Assembly (NCBI GenBank): GCA_024213275.1
Contig: JANAVG010000029.1
Span: 1 to 35,036, forward strand
DNA: 35,036 bases
Reading direction: 5' to 3'
Source: Rossellomorea sp. BNER
GTDB taxonomy: Bacteria > Bacillota > Bacilli > Bacillales > Bacillaceae_B
Shown here: one piece after another, positions 23,685-30,417 of the stretch
Layout of the letters: each line of letters begins with the position of its first letter
Numbering within the stretch: the stretch's first letter is position 1
The notes under the pieces: model-generated
The model's database searches: none
Told to the model about the DNA's origin: nothing
The model's input: the letters and a program-made list of their open reading frames with translations, nothing else
Program-made: the position numbers and the translations under genes

Positions 23685-24738
23685 TAAGTTTATACAATCC
23701 GTCCAATGGAAAAAAGATCGACTAATTTTACTCGATCAGACCCTCCTACCTGAAGAAACCGTATTTCTTTCCTTGTCTACTATTGAAGAGGTATGGGAAG
23801 CGATTCGACATTTGAAAGTACGTGGTGCACCAGCTATTGGGATGGCAGCTGCATATGGCCTCTATTTGGGAGTTCAATACAGCCAAGAAAAAAATGTAAG
23901 TGCTTTCATGGGGGAATTAGAAAAAGCATCGGATTATATAGCCACAGCACGTCCGACAGCTGTTAATCTATTCTGGGCACTAAAAAGGGTAAAAGAAAGA
24001 GCATATCAAGAGCAAACAAAAGGATCAAATGTAGAATTTATTAAGGATATTCTTCTTAAAGAAGCTTTGCAGATTCAAAAAGATGATGAGAAAGTTTGTC
24101 GAGAGATTGGCGAACATGCTCTTAGCCTATTTCAAGACGGTATGGGAATTCTCACACATTGCAATGCGGGAAGCTTAGCGACTGCCAAATATGGAACTGC
24201 AACGGCTCCATTTTATATTGCTAAAGAACAAGGATGGAATTTAAAAATATTTGCAGATGAAACTCGTCCTGTTCTTCAGGGAGCACGTCTTACTACATGG
24301 GAATTACAGCAGGCGGGAATTGATGTCACCCTTATTTGTGATAATATGGCAGCAGTTGTTATGGCAAATCAATCCGTACAGGCTGTTATTGTTGGAACGG
24401 ATCGAGTGGCTGCCAATGGTGATGTTGCTAATAAAATTGGAACCTATACAGTGGCAATCTTAGCGAAAGCGCATGGACTTCCATTTTATGTGGCAGCACC
24501 ATTATCATCTATTGATATAAGTACACCAACCGGAAAAGAAATTAAGATTGAAGAACGATCAGAAGATGAAATTATTGTTGGGCTAGGAAAACGGATCGCA
24601 CCACTAGGAATAAAAGTGTATAACCCTGCATTCGATATTACACCTTTTTCGCTTGTAACAGCCTTTGTGACCGAAAAAGGTATTGTTTACCCTGATAAAT
24701 CTGGTCAGTATGTGAGTAAACTTCAAAATTTAAAATGA
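23680..24738 (+). CDS. mtnA: Methylthioribose-1-phosphate isomerase MtnA, ATT start
   Basis: A 352-residue enzyme that isomerises MTR-1-P to methylthioribulose-1-P. Family motifs are present: KVRGAPAIG, catalytic C161 in THCNAGS, D241 in GTDRVAANGD, and TRPVLQG. The first usual start codon (TTG 23773) would remove 31 conserved residues (SVQWKKDRLILLDQTLLPEE aligns with the start of B. subtilis MtnA). AAGGAGGT lies 8 bases before ATT 23680, and a stop codon lies 22 bases upstream in frame, so ATT is the only sensible start. The resulting length matches B. subtilis MtnA. Confidence 0.93.
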   Translation: MSKFIQSVQWKKDRLILLDQTLLPEETVFLSLSTIEEVWEAIRHLKVRGAPAIGMAAAYGLYLGVQYSQEKNVSAFMGELEKASDYIATARPTAVNLFWALKRVKERAYQEQTKGSNVEFIKDILLKEALQIQKDDEKVCREIGEHALSLFQDGMGILTHCNAGSLATAKYGTATAPFYIAKEQGWNLKIFADETRPVLQGARLTTWELQQAGIDVTLICDNMAAVVMANQSVQAVIVGTDRVAANGDVANKIGTYTVAILAKAHGLPFYVAAPLSSIDISTPTGKEIKIEERSEDEIIVGLGKRIAPLGIKVYNPAFDITPFSLVTAFVTEKGIVYPDKSGQYVSKLQNLK

Positions 24739-24769
24739 ACCTTAATTTATGGAAATTGTTTTGTGATGG

Positions 24770-24890
24770 CGGGGCTGTCCCAAAACCAAGGGTCAGGAAC
24801 CACAACTTCAAATATATAAAAGAAATCCTCAGAAACATCTTAAATGGACGTCATAATGGTTCCGGACCGTTTTTGAGACGGCCATTTTTT
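24770..24890. repeat. Palindromic repeat family A, copy 4
   Basis: Starts CGGGGCTGTCCCAAAACCAA and ends TTTTGAGACGGCCATTTTTT. Inner arms GGAACCACAACTTCAA and AATGGTTCCGGACC; it matches the reverse complement of copies 1 and 5. It lies 31 bp behind mtnA with a T-run in the + direction, so it probably ends the mtnKA transcript. Confidence 0.88.
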
Positions 24891-24917
24891 ATTTAAGGTT
24901 AAATTAGAAATACTTAA

Positions 24918-25070
24918 GCTTTAAAATTCAAGGGTCTAGGACTTTTTGTCGATGGGAGGGACAAGCACGACAGGTTTGAACCTTTCAAGGCTAATGCAGT
25001 TGCTTTATCAGGGGCCAAAGACTATCTACACCACGAAGGTTTTTTATATACGATGAACTACTATAAATAA
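24918..25070 (+). pseudogene. Coding-like remnant, unknown gene
   Basis: A 50-codon open stretch with protein-like composition and no start: ALKFKGLGLFVDGRDKHDRF, then EPFKANAVALSGAKDYLHHE and GFLYTMNYYK before a stop. No ribosome site precedes it. It looks like the 3' end of a lost gene. I do not recognise the family. Confidence 0.3.
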
Positions 25071-25245
25071 TTATTGTATTTTAGAGATATTGAATCTTAA
25101 AAAACCATGAATTCAGTGAAACATCATCCTATAGATAAGTGGAGAGTTAGTTGAACAGGAACTACAATTAATCTATATTAATAGTAGAAAGTAATTTGTT
25201 CGGAAAAATTATTAATATTTGATGTTAACTTATGGGGTGAGGATT

Positions 25246-25266
25246 TTGGTAAGAACAGACAAGTAG
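25246..25266 (+). CDS. cat leader peptide MVRTDK
   Basis: TTG-GTA-AGA-ACA-GAC-AAG-TAG behind GGGGTGAGG. It encodes six residues almost identical to the known cat-86 leader start MVKTDK, where MVKTD stalls the ribosome in the presence of chloramphenicol. Its stop codon forms the first bases of the sequestering stem. The only change in the stalling pentapeptide is Lys to Arg at position 3. Confidence 0.82.
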   Translation: MVRTDK

Positions 25267-25303
25267 CCTCCTAAAATTAAGAAATCATAATTTTAGGAGG
25301 CTA
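25264..25303 (+). promoter_or_regulatory. Translational attenuator stem of cat
   Basis: TAGCCTCCTAAAATTA (264-279 of the 25-kb stretch) pairs perfectly over 16 bp with the complement at 25288-25303 around an 8-base loop. The cat ribosome site AGGAGG (25295-25300) is buried in the right arm. A drug-stalled ribosome on the leader would open the stem and free the site, which is the classic inducible cat mechanism. Confidence 0.93.
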
Positions 25304-25308
25304 TAAAA

Positions 25309-25968
25309 ATGAAATTTAATTTAATTGATATTGAAAAATGGGATAGGAAACCCTATTTTGAACATTATTTAAACCAAGTTACTTGTACGTTTAGTTTAAC
25401 AGCCAATATTAACATTACAGCATTATTAAAGACACTCCATGAAAAGAAAATAAAGCTGTATCCTACTTTTATATATATGGTGACAAAGACAGTCAATTCA
25501 CAAGTGGAATTTAGAACATGCTTTAATAAAGAGGGAAAACTGGGCTATTGGGAAAGGATGACCCCTAATTTTACCATTTTCCACAATGATGATAAAACAT
25601 TTTCTAGTATCTGGACTGAGTTCGCAAACGATTTTCACATCTTTTATGAAAATTATCAGGATGATATGAAACTATATGGTGATGTAAAAGGGTTCTTCGT
25701 AAAAGAGCATGAACCAATGAATACTTTCCCCATTTCTAGTATTCCTTGGATTTCTTTTACAGGGTTTAATCTTAATATTTATAATGATGGAAAATATTTG
25801 TTACCGATCATTACGGGAGGAAAGTATTTTAATCAAGCAGGTCAAACCTTGTTACCTATTTCATTACAAGTACATCATGCGGTTTGTGATGGGTATCATG
25901 CCAGCAACTTTATCAATGAGGTACAAAAATTAGCAAATAACTACGAAGACTGGTTACATTTTACATGA
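25309..25968 (+). CDS. cat: Type A chloramphenicol O-acetyltransferase
   Basis: A 219-residue cytoplasmic enzyme that acetylates chloramphenicol with acetyl-CoA; the family is trimeric. The catalytic signature HHAVCDG (189-195, catalytic His190) is intact, and conserved stretches such as YPTFIYMVT, SIPWISFTGFNLNI and LLPIITGGKYF match Gram-positive CatA proteins. Length is standard. Expression is set by the leader-peptide attenuator directly upstream, which is complete, so the gene is probably functional and inducible. A terminator follows. No mobile element flanks it, so it looks chromosomal. Confidence 0.95.
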   Translation: MKFNLIDIEKWDRKPYFEHYLNQVTCTFSLTANINITALLKTLHEKKIKLYPTFIYMVTKTVNSQVEFRTCFNKEGKLGYWERMTPNFTIFHNDDKTFSSIWTEFANDFHIFYENYQDDMKLYGDVKGFFVKEHEPMNTFPISSIPWISFTGFNLNIYNDGKYLLPIITGGKYFNQAGQTLLPISLQVHHAVCDGYHASNFINEVQKLANNYEDWLHFT

Positions 25969-26035
25969 GAAGATAGGCAATGTCATTTATCAAGGTATTA
26001 GTATTTGTTGAGTAAAGATTATTAAAGTCAATTTT

Positions 26036-26087
26036 AAAAATCACACCTTGTGGATATCATGTTGACATCTCTTTGGTGTGATTTTTA
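26036..26087 (+). terminator. cat terminator
   Basis: AAAAATCACACC pairs with GGTGTGATTTTT around a 27-base loop that can fold further; the T-run forms the right end. It lies about 70 bp behind the cat stop. Confidence 0.75.
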
Positions 26088-26218
26088 AATAGAAAATATG
26101 CTTTACATTTTAGAAGGTTATTCCAAAACAAACAAGATGAATGAAAGAAAGCATAATATATTTTATACTATTGTAAGAATGACCCAAAATGGTAAAGGAT
26201 TTTTTGGAGGTGGTGTTA

Positions 26219-26329
26219 ATGGTAAATAACTATTTACCAGATTCTGCAGCGTCTCATGCAAAGCCTAGTATGGAAGAGGCGATACTTTGCATGGGGTGGA
26301 CTTCATTTAAAATAAAATCGCCCGAGTAG
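26219..26329 (+). CDS. Short frame (36 aa) of unknown function
   Basis: TTGGAGGTGG precedes the ATG at 26219, and the frame encodes 36 residues beginning MVNNYLPDSAASHAKPSMEE and ending FKIKSPE. The ribosome site is good, but the product has no recognisable motif, and the polar start with an abrupt end suggests a truncated gene. It precedes the CD3324-like gene on the same strand by 71 bp. Confidence 0.35.
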   Translation: MVNNYLPDSAASHAKPSMEEAILCMGWTSFKIKSPE

Positions 26330-26400
26330 CTTATATCATTTCTATTCAATTAGGCTTTGCACCTTATTTATTTATAAAAAAGAATAAGGGGCTGGCAGAA

Positions 26401-26664
26401 ATGAAATATGTAAAAGCAACGAAAATTTTACCTGAAAAGCTGATAATAGAAATTCAAAAATATGTTCAAGGTGAAACCATTTATATCCCTAAACCAGAAA
26501 CGACTTATCAAAGGTGGGGAACATGTTCTGGAGAAAGAAAGAGGATTGATGACAGAAATAACTTGATTAAAAGTGCCTTTAAAAAGGGAAGGACTATTGA
26601 TCAATTAGCTGAGGAATATTTTCTTTCTGTAGAAACGATTAAAAAAATTGTGTATTCCAAATAA
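26401..26664 (+). CDS. CD3324-family small HTH protein
   Basis: An 87-residue protein: KATKILPEKLIIEIQKYVQG, IYIPKPE, a WG-x-x-SGERKR segment and a C-terminal helix-turn-helix (IDQLAEEYFLSVETIKKIVY). This layout matches small Mor/CD3324-type DNA-binding proteins common in Firmicutes, whose role is not established. The ribosome site AAGGGGCTGGCAG is acceptable. The palindromic repeat copy 5 begins 8 bp behind its stop. Confidence 0.8.
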   Translation: MKYVKATKILPEKLIIEIQKYVQGETIYIPKPETTYQRWGTCSGERKRIDDRNNLIKSAFKKGRTIDQLAEEYFLSVETIKKIVYSK

Positions 26665-26672
26665 ATAATGTC

Positions 26673-26797
26673 GGGGCTGTCCAAAAGGGGTCCGGAACCA
26701 CTATGATAGGTTAATGTATAGAAGATGTCCTGAGGGCTTCTTCTACCTATTGAAGTTGTGGTTCCTGACATCTTGGTTTTTGGACAGCTCCTTTTTT
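26673..26797. repeat. Palindromic repeat family A, copy 5
   Basis: The most regular copy: GGGGCTGTCCAAAAG at the left and TTTTTGGACAGCTCC plus T at the right, with inner arms CCGGAACCAC/GTGGTTCCTG and a nested stem TAGAAGA/TCTTCTA. Same orientation as copy 1, and its T-run follows the + strand gene. Confidence 0.9.
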
Positions 26798-26900
26798 ATG
26801 TAGAGTTTGTTTCTAAGTCATTTATTCCATTGAATAAAATAAATGAATCTTTTAAAGTATAAAGGGAATTAGCCATTTGTTTTATGAAGGAGCGATTAAA

Positions 26901-27539
26901 ATGGAACCTTTTATAAGAAGTGACCAATATAACTTTATTAAAGCTCAAACAAAGATTTTAATTAATGGACACTCGACGGTAAACGACCGAGATGTTCTGA
27001 ATGCATTAAAATCTCTAGCCATAGAAAAAGTAGTAAACTTGTTCTCGGACATCAGTGAAGAGCAAATGCAGTTATTAAACCCCATTATGAAAGTCGAAGA
27101 TAAAGAAAATGCTCAAGAGTTTCTATTAAAATTAAAGCCATATGTTATTCCTTTTAAAGAAATAACAGATAAAACGATAAAAAAATTATTCCCTAAAGCA
27201 AAGAAATTAAAGGTTCCTTCATTGGAGGATATCGATTTGAAAGAGACATCATATTTGGGTTGGACAGATAAAGGATCAAATAAAAAATATATTATAGCCA
27301 ATTTCGATAATAAGCTTATAGGATTACAAGGCACAATTAAAAGTACAAGTCAAACAGGGATTTGTGCTCTGTGTAATGCTCATGAGGAGACGGCAATGTT
27401 TATTTCTCGAACAAAAGGATCTAGAAAAGATACATTTACTAAAAGAGGGAACTATATTTGCCAAGATAGTCAAAAGTGTAATCAAAATATCATCACACTT
27501 GATAAATTAAATGATTTTATTTTGCGGTTAAATGGTTAA
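26901..27539 (+). CDS. FusB/FusC-type elongation factor G-binding protein
   Basis: A 212-residue protein of the FBP family, almost the same length as FusB. The N-terminal four-helix part (QYNFIKAQTKILINGHSTVN) and the conserved middle YLGWTDKGSNKKYIIANFD lead to a treble-clef zinc finger with C155-x2-C158 (ICALC) and C187-x5-C193 (CQDSQKC). FusB proteins bind EF-G and free it from fusidic-acid-stalled ribosomes. Whether this chromosomal member gives resistance cannot be told from sequence. The start ATG has GAAGGAG upstream; an earlier in-frame TTG (26877) has none. Confidence 0.9.
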   Translation: MEPFIRSDQYNFIKAQTKILINGHSTVNDRDVLNALKSLAIEKVVNLFSDISEEQMQLLNPIMKVEDKENAQEFLLKLKPYVIPFKEITDKTIKKLFPKAKKLKVPSLEDIDLKETSYLGWTDKGSNKKYIIANFDNKLIGLQGTIKSTSQTGICALCNAHEETAMFISRTKGSRKDTFTKRGNYICQDSQKCNQNIITLDKLNDFILRLNG

Positions 27540-27569
27540 TGTAGTAGGAATTTAATAGAGTTTACGGAT

Positions 27570-27987
27570 ATGTGTTTGAGTAAATTTATGAGTAAATTCC
27601 ATCAGTATATGCTCAAAATTCTTTGATTTGTTAGCCAAAACCGAAAGATTATGAGGCAGGTATGCGTTATTATGAGCCTGCTCTTTTATTATGAGTAAAC
27701 CCTAGCACTTTATGAGCAAACTTCATTGATTTATGCGCCAAAACCAAGAGATTTATGAGTCAGGTATGCAGGTTTATGCGTGTGCTCTTTTTTTATGAGT
27801 GAGCCCCAGCACTTTATGAGCACCCCTCATTGATTTATGCGCCACAACCGAAGATTTATGAGGCAGATAGGCAATATAATGCGCCTGCTTCCTCATTATG
27901 AGTGAACCCCAGCATTATATAAGCAAACTTCATTGATTTATGAGTCACTACCGAAAGTTTATGATCCCAACTGGAACGGCTATGCGC
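27570..27987. repeat. Phased ATG(A/C)GC array with 103-bp higher-order units
   Basis: Motifs begin at 27588, 27609, 27630, 27651, 27672, 27691, 27712, 27733, 27755, 27776, 27795, 27816, 27837, 27858, 27879, 27898, 27919, 27940, 27961 and 27982, mostly 21 bp apart with a 19-bp step closing each group of five. This gives four tandem units of 103-104 bp starting at 27588, 27691, 27795 and 27898. An extra half-phase motif occurs about 10-11 bp after the fourth motif in three units. Units share phrases such as CTTCATTGATTTATGCGCCA. No long frame is conserved across units. Confidence 0.9.
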
Positions 27988-28170
27988 CTCCCTATTTTTA
28001 GGCACCACGCTTTTTATAATCTCCGTAATTTCGAAAGAGAATCACTTTCAAAAAGGTCCCATAGAAGTATTCAGAAACACATCTACAGACCCATTGTTAA
28101 TTTATTCCTTTATTGTAATATCAAAGTAGTAATAAATAAAACGGCGCTTAATCTTAAGGAGCTGGACTAT
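27988..28170. other. Upstream region of the duplicated membrane protein gene
   Basis: About 180 bp between the phased array and the ATG at 28171. The frame is open through it, but there is no ribosome site until CTTAAGGAG (28154-28162). No clear SigA promoter could be chosen. Confidence 0.4.
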
Positions 28171-29277
28171 ATGGGCGATAGTGAAAAAGTATTGCGAGAG
28201 TCGGGGAACGATAGAGCGAACAATGCTTCAAATATCTCACCTAAACCACAATCTTTTCTAGCTCGTTGGCATTGGTGGATAGGGTATGCCGCATTAGGTT
28301 GGTCTCTTCTATATTGTTTGCTTGGATTTTATTGGGCATTAGGAGGAGAAGGGTTTCCTTTTGGTGAAAATGATGCCCGAGGGGTTATGATGGGGTCATT
28401 CTTATCTCATCTTAGTGCAGATGTAGGCGGCATGGCTATGGCGATTATATGCCTAGTTGGAATAGTGGTCGCATTGGTGATGGTCCAGTCATGGGGAAGG
28501 TGGATTCCAAAGGTTCTGATTCTCACCTTTTCCATGTTAATGTGTGTAACTCTTATTTTGGTGGTTCCTGATGTCCGGATTGTGCAGAACTTCGCGTATA
28601 TGTTTGCATTGCATTTTGACCTTATTGATTGGCCAGTAATAAATCAAGTGTTATGCATCATTGGCGGGTTCATATGGGGGGCAGCAGCAGTGGCCTTCCA
28701 CCGTAAAACGCGGGAAGCATGCGGGAACTGCGGTCGGACTGACGCTTCTAAGGGGACTTCATCGATATCAGTGACTCAGTGGGGAAAGTGGTTCACCTAT
28801 ATTTCCATTATCATGGCATTGCCCTATGGAATCGTTCGCTGGGCATGGGCAGCAGGTATTCCATTAGGAGTAAGCGAAGCTGTGTTGATTGCAAATTCCA
28901 CATTTGAAGGAAAAATGGTAGAGTTCATTCTTGGCGGACTTCATATTGGTGGTGCCATTCTTAGCCTTGGACTTATACAAAGCTGGGGAGAGACCTTTCC
29001 ACGCTGGTGTCTATTCCTGGCTAGGAAGCGGATCCCCATCTGGTTCGTAGTTGCTCCAGCAACAATGGCATCTGCCATCATAACTGTAGCAGGGCTAAAG
29101 ACCAGCATCCAAGTCATTTCCAGCATTGTTAATGGCACCATTAGTATTACAATCGATAATTGGGGAGAACTTGGACCAACCTTGTTCTGGTTACCCTGGG
29201 GTCTATCCCTAGGAGCAGCAACACTGGCCTATTATATGCGGAGACGGGGGCAATGCAAATATTGTGGCAGACAATAA
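28171..29277 (+). CDS. Internally duplicated polytopic membrane protein with two CxxCGR motifs
   Basis: A 368-residue membrane protein that I do not recognise. It has two similar halves. Each has membrane segments, a Q-S-W-G phrase (VQSWGRWIPK at 105-114; IQSWGETFPR at 269-278), a final segment (GGFIWGAAAVAFHRK; PWGLSLGAATLAYYMRR) and a cytoplasmic-looking cysteine knuckle: CGNCGR (184-189) and CKYCGR (362-367). Two such knuckles could bind one metal between the halves. I chose the ATG at 28171 with AAGGAG, not the earlier ATG at 27940 inside the repeat array. Base composition is somewhat richer in G+C than its neighbours. It precedes a convergent HTH gene. Confidence 0.75.
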   Translation: MGDSEKVLRESGNDRANNASNISPKPQSFLARWHWWIGYAALGWSLLYCLLGFYWALGGEGFPFGENDARGVMMGSFLSHLSADVGGMAMAIICLVGIVVALVMVQSWGRWIPKVLILTFSMLMCVTLILVVPDVRIVQNFAYMFALHFDLIDWPVINQVLCIIGGFIWGAAAVAFHRKTREACGNCGRTDASKGTSSISVTQWGKWFTYISIIMALPYGIVRWAWAAGIPLGVSEAVLIANSTFEGKMVEFILGGLHIGGAILSLGLIQSWGETFPRWCLFLARKRIPIWFVVAPATMASAIITVAGLKTSIQVISSIVNGTISITIDNWGELGPTLFWLPWGLSLGAATLAYYMRRRGQCKYCGRQ

Positions 29278-29302
29278 CATTGTTAGTATATTAATAAACG
29301 GA

Positions 29303-29327
29303 GGGGCTGTCCTAAAAAAACAGCCCT
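29303..29327. terminator. Short GGGCTGT hairpin, possible repeat remnant
   Basis: GGGCTGT (29304-29310) pairs with ACAGCCC (29320-29326) around CCTAAAAAA. It sits between convergent stops and resembles the two outer ends of repeat family A joined together. On the minus strand GGGCTG is followed by a T-run that would suit the HTH gene. Confidence 0.55.
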
Positions 29328-29333
29328 GTTAAC

Positions 29334-29879
29334 TTATGATTCTGGAATAATGGTAACGCCAATGGTTCGAATGGGAGTATCCTGTTTTGTATTTTCGTTC
29401 GTGGCCTTGTAATATTTCACCATTAGATCGTTCAATTCATTTTGAAAATTTATAAAGCTTTCATCATCAAGCTTAATTTCCAATAGTGAAAAGGTTGAAC
29501 CATCTTCTGAGCATTTTTTTTCTTCTAATTTAGTAAGATAATTTTGATATTGGGTCATAAGTGATAATTGATAATAAGAAAAATAGTTCAACTTTTGCTT
29601 GTTAGAAGATTTTTTCCACTCCTCACCACTAAGTCGTGCCTCTTCTTCATTTAATGTGTAGTATTTTTCAGATACCGATCTCACCTTTTTTTCTTTCACA
29701 ATACGAATAACTCCTGCATCCAACAGAACCTGTATATGTCGATATAAAGTTGCTTGAGGTACATCCTTAATGATTTTTAACATTTCTAGTGGTGTTAATC
29801 CATTTTCTCTGTTTCTCATTAAAGCTTGGGAGATCTTTATTCTTACAGGGTGCATTAAAATTTCAGCTTTATTTATCAT
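29334..29879 (-). CDS. ArsR-like winged-HTH regulator
   Basis: A 181-residue regulator with an N-terminal winged helix of the ArsR/HTH_20 kind: ILMHPVRIKISQALM, TPLEMLKIIKDVPQATLYRH (about 28-47, containing the recognition helix) and a wing VIRIVKEKKVRSVSEKYYTL. The C-terminal half is helical and charged, with no metal-binding Cys pair in the ArsR positions, so it is probably not a metal sensor. AAGGAG precedes the ATG. It is divergent from the ABC operon, and ATAATG-type palindromes lie before both transcripts, so I infer that it regulates itself and that operon. Confidence 0.8.
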   Translation of the reverse strand: MINKAEILMHPVRIKISQALMRNRENGLTPLEMLKIIKDVPQATLYRHIQVLLDAGVIRIVKEKKVRSVSEKYYTLNEEEARLSGEEWKKSSNKQKLNYFSYYQLSLMTQYQNYLTKLEEKKCSEDGSTFSLLEIKLDDESFINFQNELNDLMVKYYKATNENTKQDTPIRTIGVTIIPES

Positions 29880-29954
29880 CTAATTCTCCTTACTGTAGAA
29901 GTATTTGTTCCTGCATTTAATTCTCATCTCTAATTTGGTTCTTTCGTGAATAAT

Positions 29955-29975
29955 AATGTCATATTGTCATTATAA
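29955..29975. promoter_or_regulatory. Operator-like palindrome before the HTH gene
   Basis: ATAATGTCATATTGTCATTAT, arms ATAATGTCA/TGTCATTAT with one mismatch. It overlaps a minus-strand TATAAT (complement of 29971-29976), so a protein bound here would cover the HTH gene promoter. Confidence 0.55.
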
Positions 29976-30257
29976 TTTATTGTTTAAATCATTTTGACTT
30001 ATGAAAAACAGCATTTTAAGGTCTGTATATACCTTTATTAGAGCTTTTTTCGGAACTTAGTTGCTTCTAGTCAATATTCTATATTAGTGCGCTTTGGCGA
30101 AAAGATGCCTCGAGACCATAATATATACGGGCACTTATGCTTGTTCGAAAAGCAACAATCTATGCGATAACCAGACTTATTAAATGATAAGTATCAAACA
30201 ATAAATGATGAAAGATTCCTTAGTGATTTAGCTTTATATAGGAAAATTATATATTGC

Positions 30258-30295
30258 TATTATTTATAATGATAATATTATCATTGTAAATAATA
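30258..30295. promoter_or_regulatory. 38-bp palindrome with AATGATAAT core
   Basis: The arms TTATTTATAATGATAAT and ATTATCATTGTAAATAA are complementary except for one position, and two more pairs extend it. The core TGATAAT/ATTATCA resembles Fur-family half-sites, but without the usual single-base spacer. Confidence 0.65.
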
Positions 30296-30353
30296 ATAAA
30301 AACTAAAACAATATTTTTAAAAGAAAAAAATAGGTGTAATATCCCAGCTGTGA

Positions 30354-30379
30354 TGTTATCATTATCAATAATGATAACA
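30354..30379. promoter_or_regulatory. Perfect 26-bp palindrome before the ABC operon
   Basis: TGTTATCATTAT, CA, ATAATGATAACA: 12-bp perfect arms around two bases. It shares the ATAATG/CATTAT half-site with the two upstream palindromes. It lies just upstream of, or overlapping, the -35 area of a likely TATTAT -10 box at 30394. Confidence 0.75.
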
Positions 30380-30417
30380 ATATTTTTTTGGTTTATTATA
30401 ACAAAGGAGTGATAGGA

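Larger units (their letters stand above)
29880..30417. other. Divergent regulatory region
   Basis: Over 500 bp of very AT-rich DNA without a gene, carrying three palindromes (29955, 30258 and 30354). The middle part (about 30070-30200) is less AT-rich, with GCGCTTTGGCGAAAAG, and may be a remnant of a dispersed repeat. Confidence 0.5.

Noticed and set aside
27570..27987. CRISPR array
   Set aside because: Only about 6 bases per repeat are conserved, the period is 20-21 bp, spacers are themselves repeated every 103 bp, and no cas gene is present.
27940..28170. N-terminal extension of the duplicated membrane protein from ATG 27940
   Set aside because: The ATG is one of the array motifs, has no ribosome site, and the added residues look random; ATG 28171 has AAGGAG.
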